Position numbers and translations under genes: made by a program. Positions 8,477 to 15,898 of a stretch of DNA of 64,000 nt are shown here, one piece after another; within the stretch, counting starts at the first letter, position 1; each line of letters begins with the position of its first letter. The DNA is taken from NCBI RefSeq assembly GCF_006265175.1, contig NZ_VDCQ01000005.1, positions 124,001 through 188,000 on the forward strand, written 5' to 3'. Under the pieces are notes generated by a model that was not told the DNA's origin, did not search any database, and worked only from the letters and a program-made list of their open reading frames with translations. This stretch comes from Paenibacillus hemerocallicola. Its GTDB lineage: Bacteria; Bacillota; Bacilli; Paenibacillales; NBRC-103111.

Positions 8477-9778
8477 ATGAGAATGGTAGATCTGATTCAG
8501 CACAAACGCGACGGCGGACGCTTGACGCGGGAGCAAATTTATTATGCCGTTCAAGGCTTTACGCGGGGAGACATCCCGGATTACCAAATGTCCGCTTTTG
8601 CGATGGCCGTCTTTTTCCGCGGCATGGACGAAGAGGAAATTGCCGACCTGACGATGGCGATGGTCAATTCCGGAGACGTCGTCAGCTTGGCCGGCATTAC
8701 GGGAATAAAGGTCGACAAGCATTCGACCGGCGGGGTAGGGGACAAGACGAGTCTTATCGTCGTCCCGCTCGTGGCCGCCGCCGGCGTTCCGGTCGCCAAA
8801 ATGTCCGGCCGCGGCCTAGGTCATACGGGCGGCACCGTCGATAAGCTGGAATCGATCCGAGGGTTTCGCATCGAGCTGCCGAACGACCGGTTCGTGCGCA
8901 ATGTCAACGAAAACAAAATGGCTTTGGTCGGGCAGAGCGGCAATCTGGCTCCTGCCGACAAAAAGCTGTACGCGCTGCGCGACGTAACGGCGACGGTGAA
9001 TTCGATTCCGCTGATCGCGTCCTCGATCATGAGCAAGAAGATCGCTTCGGGCGCGGACGCCATCGTTCTGGACGTGAAGGTCGGCTCGGGCGCGTTCATG
9101 AAATCGTATGAGGATGCGAAGGCGTTAGCTTCCACGATGGTGTCGATCGGCAAAAGCTTGAAGCGCAGAACGATCGCCGTGTTGTCCGATATGAGCGAGC
9201 CGCTCGGCACGGAGGTCGGCAATGCGAACGAGGTCGCGGAGGCAATCGAAGTATTGCGCGGCGGCGGCGATACGCGGCTGAGGGAAATTTGCCTGACTTT
9301 GGCCGCGTATATGACGGTGGCGGGCGGAGCTTACGGCAATTACGACGAGGCTCGACGCGCACTGGACGAGCTGCTCCATTCGGGCCGCGCCGTAGAGACG
9401 TTCCGCAAGTTCGTGGAAGCGCAAGGCGGCGACCCGGCGATCGTCGACGATCCGGGGCTGCTACCGCAAGCTGCGGTGCATGTCAGCGTAAGGGCCGAAC
9501 GGGAAGGGTTCGTTCAGTCGATCGATGCAGAGACGGTCGGCGTGACCGCCATGCTGCTCGGGGCAGGGCGGGCTACGAAAGAAGATTCCATCGACTATTC
9601 GGTCGGGATATCGCTCCGCAAAAAGGTGGGCGATCCGGTCAAATTCGGAGATGTGATCGCCGTCATCCACAGCAACCGGGAGCAAAACCAGGATATTGCC
9701 GAACGGCTGATCGGCGCGTATACGATCGTGTCCGACAAGCCCGAGCCGGTTCCGGTCGTGCATTCCGTCATCGAGTAA
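8477..9778 (+). CDS. pdp: Pyrimidine-nucleoside phosphorylase
   Basis: Phosphorolysis of uridine and thymidine, 433 aa. N-terminal helical domain MRMVDLIQHKRDGGRLTREQI; phosphate-binding KHSTGGVGDKTSL; MSGRGLGHTGGTVDKLESI; lysine loop KKIASGADAIVLDVKVGSGAFMK, present here as parts of residues 190-215. The C-terminal barrel-sandwich hybrid domain ends in DKPEPVPVVHSVIE. AAGGAGGCAG precedes ATG 8477. Last gene of the deoB-PNP-PNP-pdp unit, which together funnels purine and pyrimidine nucleosides into central carbon metabolism. Confidence 0.95.
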   Translation: MRMVDLIQHKRDGGRLTREQIYYAVQGFTRGDIPDYQMSAFAMAVFFRGMDEEEIADLTMAMVNSGDVVSLAGITGIKVDKHSTGGVGDKTSLIVVPLVAAAGVPVAKMSGRGLGHTGGTVDKLESIRGFRIELPNDRFVRNVNENKMALVGQSGNLAPADKKLYALRDVTATVNSIPLIASSIMSKKIASGADAIVLDVKVGSGAFMKSYEDAKALASTMVSIGKSLKRRTIAVLSDMSEPLGTEVGNANEVAEAIEVLRGGGDTRLREICLTLAAYMTVAGGAYGNYDEARRALDELLHSGRAVETFRKFVEAQGGDPAIVDDPGLLPQAAVHVSVRAEREGFVQSIDAETVGVTAMLLGAGRATKEDSIDYSVGISLRKKVGDPVKFGDVIAVIHSNREQNQDIAERLIGAYTIVSDKPEPVPVVHSVIE

Positions 9779-9796
9779 AGCCCTACGTAAGATCGA

Positions 9797-9831
9797 GGAC
9801 TGTCCCTGATTGGAAAGGGACGGTCTTTTTC
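9797..9831 (+). terminator. Terminator of the nucleoside salvage operon
   Basis: GGACTGTCCCT and AGGGACGGTC form a hairpin followed by T5, 20 bases after the pdp stop. Confidence 0.75.
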
Positions 9832-9848
9832 GTTTTGGCAAAGTCATT

Positions 9849-9877
9849 TTGTAAACGGCATGCGTATGCTGTATAGT
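9849..9877 (+). promoter_or_regulatory. Promoter of the MerR/B12 regulator gene
   Basis: TTGTAA (9849-9854) and TATAGT (9872-9877), 17 bases apart. The -10 box lies inside the first of two 11-bp direct repeats described separately, as expected for self-repression. Confidence 0.5.
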
Positions 9878-9891
9878 ATTTGTATAAATAT
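9870..9891 (+). promoter_or_regulatory. Two 11-bp direct repeats, candidate CarH-type operator
   Basis: TGTATAGTATT (9870-9880) is followed directly by TGTATAAATAT (9881-9891). CarH/CarA-type MerR regulators bind 11-bp direct repeats, unlike ordinary MerR proteins, which use palindromes. The repeats cover the -10 box of the adjacent promoter. No clear third repeat is seen on either side. The link to the downstream protein is inference. Confidence 0.45.
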
Positions 9892-9931
9892 TGGGCGGAA
9901 TTCGTTCGGAGGAAGGAGAGATCGTCGCTGT

Positions 9932-10861
9932 ATGTACAATATTAAAACGGTAGTGAAGCTGACAGGCATTCCGGCCGTCACGATACGGGCATGGGAAAAC
10001 CGATACGGCGCGGTCGATCCGGAACGGACGGAGGGCGGCCATCGGCTGTATTCGGAAAGAGATGTCGACGATTTGCGCTGGCTGAAGCGGGCGATGGAAG
10101 AGAAGGACATCAATATCAGTCAGGCGGCGAGATTGCTGAAGCAGGCCAAGGAGGAACGGCGAGAACCCGCGACGGCTGCGTCGACGGTCTCGGCGGCGGT
10201 GGCGGAGTTGCCTCGAAGCACGTTCGATCTGATTAAAAATCCGCTGTACGACGCTCTCATCCAATACCGGACGGAGGAAGCGAACCGTCTCATCGACAAA
10301 GGGTTCGCGCTGTATGCTTACGAGGATATGTTCCACCACGTGCTGGTTCCGATTATGTATCAGGTGGGGGACGAGTGGGAGAGCGGCAAAATCAGCGTGG
10401 CGCAGGAGCATTTCGTCAGCAATATGATTTATGAGCGCTTCCACGCTTTTTTTCGGGTGCTGCCGATCCAAGGCAATTTGCCGAGGGCGGTCGCCTTTTG
10501 TCCGGCGGGGGAGCGGCATCAGCTCGGACTGCTGCTGTTCGTCCTTTATTTGCGCAGACAAGGGATGGAGGTTTTGTATTTGGGAGCGGATACGCCTTTG
10601 GACGGCGTACTGCAGGCGATCGGCAGCAAGCAGGCCCGATATGTATGCTCCTCGTTGACCGGCAAACGTTTTCTGGCCGCGTCAGTGGAGATGTTTGACA
10701 ACATTTCCGCGGAATATCCGGATATCCGCCTCGTGCTGGGGGGCAAAGCTTTCGCGGAAGGTAAGCATCCGTATAAGCAGTATGTGTTGAAGGGCGATCC
10801 GGGGAGCTGGGAGCGTTGGTTTGACGAGGAGATGGCGGAAAGAAACTCTCAGTACGGGTAG
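9932..10861 (+). CDS. MerR-family B12-binding regulator with CarH-type motifs
   Basis: 309 aa from ATG 9932 (GGAGGAAGGAG upstream). Residues 1-70 form a MerR winged helix (YNIKTVVKLTGIPAVTIRAW, then YGAVDPERTEGGHRLY). A variable linker (75-95) leads to a helical B12-cap domain carrying W149-x9-E159-H160 (W...AQEH). The C-terminal Rossmann-like B12 domain carries E194-x-H196-x2-G199 (GERHQLG). Established for the family: H of ExHxxG ligates cobalt, and the Wx9EH motif packs on the adenosyl side of adenosylcobalamin in light-sensing CarH repressors. Both motifs are intact, so a light-responsive, AdoCbl-dependent repressor is the likely role. Its targets are unknown. Its own promoter and the downstream isopentenyl-diphosphate isomerase gene are the obvious candidates, since CarH commonly controls isoprenoid/carotenoid genes. 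Confidence 0.85.
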   Translation: MYNIKTVVKLTGIPAVTIRAWENRYGAVDPERTEGGHRLYSERDVDDLRWLKRAMEEKDINISQAARLLKQAKEERREPATAASTVSAAVAELPRSTFDLIKNPLYDALIQYRTEEANRLIDKGFALYAYEDMFHHVLVPIMYQVGDEWESGKISVAQEHFVSNMIYERFHAFFRVLPIQGNLPRAVAFCPAGERHQLGLLLFVLYLRRQGMEVLYLGADTPLDGVLQAIGSKQARYVCSSLTGKRFLAASVEMFDNISAEYPDIRLVLGGKAFAEGKHPYKQYVLKGDPGSWERWFDEEMAERNSQYG

Positions 10862-11271
10862 GCACAGTCATATATGCTCCTCATTCGCGTTTGAAGCCGG
10901 GCAGCATCCGGCGATTCGTCACGCCGCTGCCAAGCTCGGGGAGTCCGGTATTAAAACGAGAGCCTGGTTGGCGCAATCCCTCTTCCGCTACAGATGTTCG
11001 GTTGCCGCAACAGTTTGTCTCCAATCGGCGAACGGAAAGGCCGGAGAATGTTACAAACTTTCGTCCGTTGCCGAAAATGGCGTTGAGGTTCGTGCACATC
11101 GGCAGGAGATCGAGGGGGGCTTTGTCGAACAAATGGTAGAGAAGCTCGAGTGATTAGATCCGGTTCATTGGCCGGAGGCCGATTCGCCTGGGAGGAGACA
11201 CGTACCGCCGAGCCGCATTCGGACAAGCTTGTCGCGGAAAGGGTGATTCGGGAATAGAAGGGGGAGCCATA
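10862..11271. other. 410-base stretch with no assignable gene
   Basis: Open frames of 80-110 codons exist on both strands (for example 10891-11139 on plus and 10881-11132 on minus), but none has a good ribosome site together with a recognisable product, and they overlap each other. No hairpin with a T-run is obvious. The stretch could be a decayed gene, an unrecognised RNA, or the leader of the downstream isomerase gene. Confidence 0.4.
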
Positions 11272-12309
11272 ATGAGCACGGAACGCCGAAAGACCGAGCA
11301 TATCCGGATTTGTCTGGAGGAGGAGGTCGGCAGCAAGACGGGAGGGGCCGGCTTTGCGCAGTACCGGTTTCGTCACCGGGCGCTGCCCGAGATCGACTTC
11401 GGCGAAATCGATACGTCCTGGCAATGGTTGGACAGAGACATGAAGGTCCCTCTGCTGGTAAGCTCGATGACCGGCGGCACGGAAGAAGCGTCAAGGATCA
11501 ATCGGAACTTGGCGGAGGCGGCCGAACGGCGAGGCTGGGCGATGGGCGTCGGATCGGTACGCGCGGCGTTGGAGCGCCCGGAGCTATCCGAGACTTTCCG
11601 CATCCGGGATGTCGCGCCGACCATACCGATTATCGCGAATATAGGCGCAGTGCAATTGAACTACGGCTACGGCGCGGCCGAATGCAGCCGTGCGGTCGAG
11701 CTTGCGGAAGCGGATGGGCTTGTCCTTCATCTGAACGGCATGCAGGAGCTGTTCCAGCCGGAAGGCAACATCAATTTCAAAGGGCTGCTTCGGCAAATCG
11801 AACAGCTTTGCTCTACGTTGCCTATCCCGATCGGCATTAAAGAGGTCGGATGGGGGATAGACGGGGAAACGGCGAGACTCCTTGTCGATGCAGGGGTTTC
11901 ATTTGTCGACGTCGCCGGTGCGGGAGGGACGTCTTGGAGCCAAGTAGAGAAATTCCGCACGACGGATCCTACGCGGCGCGCGGCGGCAGAGGCATTCGCC
12001 GATTGGGGAATCCCGACTGCGCAATGTATCGTCGAGGCGAGAGCGGCCGTGCCGGACTGTACGCTCGTCGCGAGCGGCGGGCTCGCGAATGGCGTGGATG
12101 CGGCCAAAGCGCTCGCGCTCGGAGCGAATATCGCCGGTTACGGTCGCTCGCTGCTCGGCGCCGGCGTCGATTCGGCCGATGAGGTTGCGCTTGTGCTCGA
12201 GCGGATCGAGTTCGAGCTGCGAGCCGCCATGTTCGGCATAGGTGCCGCCGATTTGAGCGAGCTGCGCGGAACGCCCCTGCTCGTTCGCCCGGATCGCGAC
12301 TGGAAGTAA
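11272..12309 (+). CDS. fni: Isopentenyl-diphosphate delta-isomerase, type 2
   Basis: FMN- and NADPH-dependent isomerase (IPP to DMAPP), 345 aa TIM-barrel. Family landmarks: RRKTEHI at residues 5-11, VSSMTGGTEEA (substrate/FMN side), ANIGAVQLNYGYG, LHLNGMQELFQPEGN with the catalytic Gln and the Mg-binding Glu, IGIKEVGWG, DVAGAGGTSW, and ASGGLANGVDAAKALALGANIAG (FMN phosphate). GGGGGAGCC precedes ATG 11272. The LHLNGMQELFQPEGN segment departs a little from the usual version, which has Val-Val-Gln-Glu and Met-Pro-Glu-Gly. It stands alone, downstream of the B12/MerR gene, so light- or B12-dependent control is possible. Confidence 0.93.
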   Translation: MSTERRKTEHIRICLEEEVGSKTGGAGFAQYRFRHRALPEIDFGEIDTSWQWLDRDMKVPLLVSSMTGGTEEASRINRNLAEAAERRGWAMGVGSVRAALERPELSETFRIRDVAPTIPIIANIGAVQLNYGYGAAECSRAVELAEADGLVLHLNGMQELFQPEGNINFKGLLRQIEQLCSTLPIPIGIKEVGWGIDGETARLLVDAGVSFVDVAGAGGTSWSQVEKFRTTDPTRRAAAEAFADWGIPTAQCIVEARAAVPDCTLVASGGLANGVDAAKALALGANIAGYGRSLLGAGVDSADEVALVLERIEFELRAAMFGIGAADLSELRGTPLLVRPDRDWK

Positions 12310-12330
12310 TCGAATCTTAGATTGACCCGG

Positions 12331-12360
12331 AAGCTTGAGAAATCAAGCTTTTTTCTTTTT
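12331..12360 (+). terminator. Terminator after fni
   Basis: Perfect 8-bp stem AAGCTTGA / TCAAGCTT with a GAAA tetraloop, followed by TTTTCTTTTT. Confidence 0.85.
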
Positions 12361-12382
12361 GTGCGGCGTAAATAATGTACCG

Positions 12383-12443
12383 TTGACGACTCCCACAAAA
12401 TGGATTATTATTACGTTATGCGATATATCGTATCGCGTAATAA
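12383..12443 (+). promoter_or_regulatory. PadR promoter and overlapping palindromic operator
   Basis: TTGACG (12383-12388) and TATTAT (12406-12411) are 17 bases apart. A wide palindrome starts inside the -10 box: arms TTATTACG (12408-12415) and CGTAATAA (12436-12443) flank a smaller symmetrical core GCGATATATCGT. PadR proteins bind such A/T-rich inverted repeats at their own promoters, so this is probably the autoregulatory operator. Confidence 0.6.
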
Positions 12444-12463
12444 TTAGAAACCGGAGGTGCAGG

Positions 12464-12775
12464 ATGAGTATAGCCGATCTTGACCGTTTCGCGGATCCGA
12501 GCGTGCTGATCCTTGCCAGTCTGGCAGGCGGCGACAAGCACGGATATGCGATGATGGAAGATATAGAAGAGCTGTCGGGCGTGCGACTTGGCCCGGGCAC
12601 GCTTTATGGCGCTCTGGCCAGATTGGAGAAGCGAGGATTGATCCGCTCGCTCGAATCGGACGACCGACGTCGTCCGTACGGGCTCACGCCCGGCGGTGCG
12701 GCGGCGCTCAAGGAGTATTTGACCGGCGTCAATAAAATCGCCGCTGTCGGCCTGCAAAGGCTGGTGTCGATATGA
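12464..12775 (+). CDS. PadR-family transcriptional regulator
   Basis: 103 aa from ATG 12464 with CCGGAGGTGC upstream. Winged-helix PadR domain: VLILASLAGGDKHGYAMMEDI, then LGPGTLYGALARLEKRGLI and DDRRRPYGLTPGGAAALKEYL. It lacks the long C-terminal helix of large PadR proteins, so it belongs to the short subfamily that is usually paired with a downstream membrane or target protein. Its stop codon overlaps the start of the next gene (ATGA), so the two are translationally coupled. Confidence 0.88.
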   Translation: MSIADLDRFADPSVLILASLAGGDKHGYAMMEDIEELSGVRLGPGTLYGALARLEKRGLIRSLESDDRRRPYGLTPGGAAALKEYLTGVNKIAAVGLQRLVSI

Positions 12776-13254
12776 AGCTGTCGAAATGGCTGTTGCGCCT
12801 ATATCCGGCGTCCTGGCGCAGCAGATACGAAGAGGAATTTCTCGCCATGCTCGGGGAGTATCGGTCCCTTCGTTTATCCGACGTGTTCGATGTCATGTTG
12901 GGAGCAGTCGATGCCCATATTCAATGCAGGCGTTCTGATCCGAAACGTATGCACAATGATCTACTGCCGAGAGGAGCGGGTAGTATGCAGATCGAGCATC
13001 ATGCGGGCAGCTTGGATAAAGACTTTGCCAAGAGGTTGTTCGAGGAAGGGATAAGCAAGCACAAATTGGCGATGGAATACGTCGATGTGGATTATAAGCG
13101 TTACGACGGCGACGAGAAGGAAATACTGACCCTTTTTTTCAAGGCCGATGACCGGTTGGACTTAAAGCCGATTTGTATCGATCTGGCCGGCGTTTACAAG
13201 CAGAAAATCCGATTGCGGCAGACAGCAAGAATTTCGCCGAAAAAGCAGGATTAG
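12772..13254 (+). CDS. PadR-coupled protein of unknown function, possibly chimeric
   Basis: 160 aa, ATG 12772 overlapping the PadR stop. Residues 1-50 (WLLRLYPASWRSRYEEEFLAM, then DVFDVMLGAVDAHI) resemble the cytoplasmic N-terminal segment of membrane proteins often coded next to PadR or sigma-factor genes. Those relatives normally continue into membrane helices. Here no hydrophobic segment follows. Instead there is a soluble acidic/basic region (residues 70-160) with FAKRLFEEGISKHKLAMEYV and ILTLFFKADDRLDLKPICI, which I do not recognise. An in-frame ATG inside the gene (about 12985) could make the C-terminal part alone. It may be a fusion left by a deletion, or a real two-part protein. Function unknown. 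Confidence 0.65.
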   Translation: MKLSKWLLRLYPASWRSRYEEEFLAMLGEYRSLRLSDVFDVMLGAVDAHIQCRRSDPKRMHNDLLPRGAGSMQIEHHAGSLDKDFAKRLFEEGISKHKLAMEYVDVDYKRYDGDEKEILTLFFKADDRLDLKPICIDLAGVYKQKIRLRQTARISPKKQD

Positions 13255-13676
13255 TCGCGATCAAAGGACTTTTTATGTTGCAGATGGTAGGAGGTAACAC
13301 GCCAGATAGGGAGTTGCCGTAACGGTACGCCGCTTAGGTAACGGAACCCGCTTCCGCTATTTGTCTCATTGCACGCTATTTCCCGCAAATAAAGGAACCG
13401 ACTTCCGTTAATGAGCCTATGATAAGGTGAGTTCACTCCCCAGAGGCCGCATAACGGATCACGGTTCCTTTATTTTTTCCACCGAGTGTCGCATTCAAGC
13501 GGATAACGTACCTTGGTTCCGTTATTGCCAAATGGGGCTGCCCAAATGCAAAATTCCGGCTTCGTAGCCGGTTTATTTTTCCCCTTTTTTGTCAACACTG
13601 GTTAGAAGCGATTCCATCTTGGCAACGAAATCGAATGGAACACGTTTCAACGACGGATCAGGAGGGGTTAAATCTA
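13255..13676. repeat. Cluster of four imperfect palindromic units before dacF
   Basis: Four related units of about 26 bases, each built around TAACGGAA...TTCCGTTA-like arms: about 13337-13362, 13387-13412, 13451-13476 and 13502-13527, spaced 50-63 bases apart. Units 1 and 2 read ACGGAACCCGCTTCCG and GGAACCGACTTCCGTTA; units 3 and 4 read ACGGATCACGGTTCC and ACGTACCTTGGTTCCGTTA. They look like copies of a small interspersed repeat that can fold into hairpins. No gene is seen here. Confidence 0.6.
13556..13580 (+). terminator. Hairpin with T-run upstream of dacF
   Basis: CCGGCT / AGCCGG with a TCGT loop, followed by TTTATTTTT. It could end the PadR transcript about 300 bases after its last gene. 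Confidence 0.65.
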
Positions 13677-14873
13677 ATGTTCAAACGAGGATTTGCGCGG
13701 TTTGCGTGTGCGATGCTGGCTATGGCGCTTGTGATGCCTGCGGTCCATGCGGACGACAAAACGGGGAAAGCGAAGGAGGAGTCCGCTCCGCAAATCGATC
13801 TGGCTCCGAATGCCAGCTCGGCGGTACTGCTGGATGCGGACACCGGCACGATTTTGTACGATAAAAACAAGGATCAGAAGCTGCCGCCCGCGAGCATCAC
13901 GAAAATCATGACGATGGTGCTGATCATGGAAGCGTTGGATCAAGGCAAAATCAAGATCGATGAAAAGGTTAGAACGAGCGAGTACGCCGCTTCGATGGGC
14001 GGATCGCAAATTTTCCTGGAGCCGGGCGAAGAGATGACGGTCGACGAGATGCTGAAAGGAATCGCGATGGCATCCGGCAACGATGCTTCCGTAGCGATGG
14101 CCGAGAAAATCGGCGGCACGGAAGAAGCGTTCGTAGGCATGATGAACGAGAAGGCCAAGCAGCTTGGCATGCAAAATACCCATTTCGTCAATGTGAACGG
14201 ACTGCCGGCGGAAAACCATTACACCACTTCCTACGATATCGCCCTTATGTCGCGCGAGCTGCTGAAGCATGAGGAGATTACGAAATATACGGGATTATAC
14301 CAAGACTATTTGCGCAAAGATTCGGAGAAACCGTTTTGGCTCGTCAACACGAACAAACTTGTCCGTTTCTATACCGGGGCGGACGGATTGAAAACCGGCT
14401 ATACGAGCGAAGCGAAGTTTTGCTTGTCGGCTACGGCCAAACGCGATACATTCCGGGTCGTTGCCGTAGTTCTGGGCGAACCGAACACGAAAACGCGCAA
14501 CGCGGAAGTAACGAAAATGTTCGACTACGCGTTCTCCCAATATACGAGCCATCCGATCTTCAAAACGGGCGACCACATCGGAAACGTACGGGTCGAAAAA
14601 GGCGAGCAGCCGCAAATCGAAATAACCGCAAAGCACCAATACAGCGTACTCATGAAAAAGGGCGATGCCGGCGCGGATATCCGCCACGAGCTCCAGCTGC
14701 TGCCCGAGCTAAAGGCGCCTATCGCCTATGGGCAGCCTCTCGGCAAGCTCGTCGTCTACAAAGGAGATCGGATCGTCTCCGAATTCCCGGTCGAATCGCC
14801 TGTTGAAGTGAAAAAGGCAAACTGGTGGAAATTGTTGAAACGAACGTCGCTCAAGCTGTTCATGGCGGACTGA
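13677..14873 (+). CDS. dacF: D-alanyl-D-alanine carboxypeptidase DacF
   Basis: Penicillin-binding protein of the S11 family, 398 aa from ATG 13677 (AGGAGGGG upstream). It has a signal peptide (residues 1-25, cleavage near VHA-DD). The serine-peptidase motifs are S73-I-T-K76, S133-G-N135 and K239-T-G241, followed by the PBP5-type beta domain and a C-terminal amphipathic anchor (WWKLLKRTSLKLFMAD). It trims the terminal D-Ala from muropeptides. Position directly upstream of spoIIAA identifies it as DacF, which in Bacillus is made in the forespore and tunes cortex cross-linking. The hairpin behind it lacks a T-run, so some readthrough into the spoIIA operon is likely. Confidence 0.93.
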   Translation: MFKRGFARFACAMLAMALVMPAVHADDKTGKAKEESAPQIDLAPNASSAVLLDADTGTILYDKNKDQKLPPASITKIMTMVLIMEALDQGKIKIDEKVRTSEYAASMGGSQIFLEPGEEMTVDEMLKGIAMASGNDASVAMAEKIGGTEEAFVGMMNEKAKQLGMQNTHFVNVNGLPAENHYTTSYDIALMSRELLKHEEITKYTGLYQDYLRKDSEKPFWLVNTNKLVRFYTGADGLKTGYTSEAKFCLSATAKRDTFRVVAVVLGEPNTKTRNAEVTKMFDYAFSQYTSHPIFKTGDHIGNVRVEKGEQPQIEITAKHQYSVLMKKGDAGADIRHELQLLPELKAPIAYGQPLGKLVVYKGDRIVSEFPVESPVEVKKANWWKLLKRTSLKLFMAD

Positions 14874-14887
14874 TTGTGACCGCTATC

Positions 14888-14917
14888 GTTCCCGGATCCC
14901 TTAAGGGATCCGGGAAC
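14888..14917 (+). terminator. Perfect 13-bp hairpin between dacF and spoIIAA
   Basis: GTTCCCGGATCCC / GGGATCCGGGAAC with a TTAA loop. The T-run expected of an intrinsic terminator is missing, so it may be a weak terminator or an mRNA-stabilising hairpin between dacF and the spoIIA operon. Confidence 0.5.
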
Positions 14918-15089
14918 TCCTTATCAAATGCGATAAAATGGCGAATTCCCCCGATTTCGGGCAAAAGTTGTTGAAATATATCATGAATCTTCTATAAATA
15001 GCAGTTTTCTTCTAGTTTTGTCGCCTTGCAGGAATATACGACCATTTCGTAGAAATCATAATCACAACGCGAAAGGAAGTGAGCCTGCC

Positions 15090-15443
15090 TTGAGTTTGCA
15101 CATCGAATTGGAGCATCATCGCAGAACGTTGATCGTCCGATTGAAGGGAGAGCTCGACCATCATACCGCCGAGACGGTGAAGGTGAAGATGGAAGAGGCG
15201 ATTTTGAGAGGCGATGTCAATCACGTCGTGCTCAGCATGAAAGATTTGAGTTTCATGGACAGTTCGGGGCTCGGGGTTATATTAGGCCGTTACAAGCTGA
15301 TTACGGCCAGAGGCGGCAAAATGGTCGTTTGCGATGTCAATCCGGCGGTTTACCGTTTGTTCGAAATGTCGGGTCTGTTTAAAATTTTGACGATTCAAGA
15401 GAATGAGAGACTAGCCTTATCCAGCTTGGAGGTGGTGTCATGA
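15090..15443 (+). CDS. spoIIAA: Anti-sigma F factor antagonist SpoIIAA
   Basis: STAS-domain protein of 117 aa that, when unphosphorylated, pulls SpoIIAB off sigma F in the forespore. The phosphorylated serine lies in FMDSSGLG (S58). TTG 15090 is chosen because GAAAGGAAGTGAG precedes it and the protein then begins SLHIELEHH, as in the family. The stop overlaps the spoIIAB start (ATGA). A sigma-H promoter is expected upstream; CATGAATCT near 14983-14991 resembles its -10 element, but no good -35 element is seen. Confidence 0.93.
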   Translation: MSLHIELEHHRRTLIVRLKGELDHHTAETVKVKMEEAILRGDVNHVVLSMKDLSFMDSSGLGVILGRYKLITARGGKMVVCDVNPAVYRLFEMSGLFKILTIQENERLALSSLEVVS

Positions 15444-15886
15444 GCCGAAACAACCGTATGCAGCTGACCTTCGCCAGCTTGTCCGAGAACGAATCGTTCG
15501 CGCGGGTTACCGTCGCGGCGTTCGTGTCCCAGCTCGATCCGACAATGGAGGAGCTTACCGATATCAAAACCGTCGTATCCGAGGCGGTTACGAACGCTAT
15601 CATTCACGGTTATGACAACTCCCCCGATGAGGAGATCAAAATTACCGCCGCGATCGAAGGTGACCGGTTTACTTTGACGGTCGAAGACACCGGAAGAGGC
15701 ATCGAGGATTTGGAGCTGGCCCGGCAGCCGTTGTATACTTCGAAGCCGGAATTGGAACGGTCCGGCATGGGCTTTACGATTATCGAAAATTTCATGGATG
15801 AAGTAGACATCGTTTCCCAGCCAGGGCAAGGAACGAAGGTCGTCATGGTCAAGCAAATCGAATCAAAAAAAGCGCTGTATAACTAG
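15440..15886 (+). CDS. spoIIAB: Anti-sigma F factor / SpoIIAA kinase SpoIIAB
   Basis: GHKL-type serine kinase, 148 aa. It holds sigma F inactive and phosphorylates SpoIIAA. N box [15 protein letters not shown]1 box [11 protein letters not shown]2 region [15 protein letters not shown] and GQGTKVVM are all present. It overlaps spoIIAA by four bases and is 12 bases before sigF, as in the classic three-gene operon. Confidence 0.95.
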   Translation: MSRNNRMQLTFASLSENESFARVTVAAFVSQLDPTMEELTDIKTVVSEAVTNAIIHGYDNSPDEEIKITAAIEGDRFTLTVEDTGRGIEDLELARQPLYTSKPELERSGMGFTIIENFMDEVDIVSQPGQGTKVVMVKQIESKKALYN

Positions 15887-15898
15887 GGGTCCTGCCAT

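Noticed and set aside
10870-11000. Possible cobalamin riboswitch near the B12 regulator
   Set aside because: The conserved B12-box blocks could not be found; only scattered short G/C matches are present.
13337-13527. CRISPR array
   Set aside because: The units are palindromic and diverged, spacing is uneven (50-63), and no cas genes are near.
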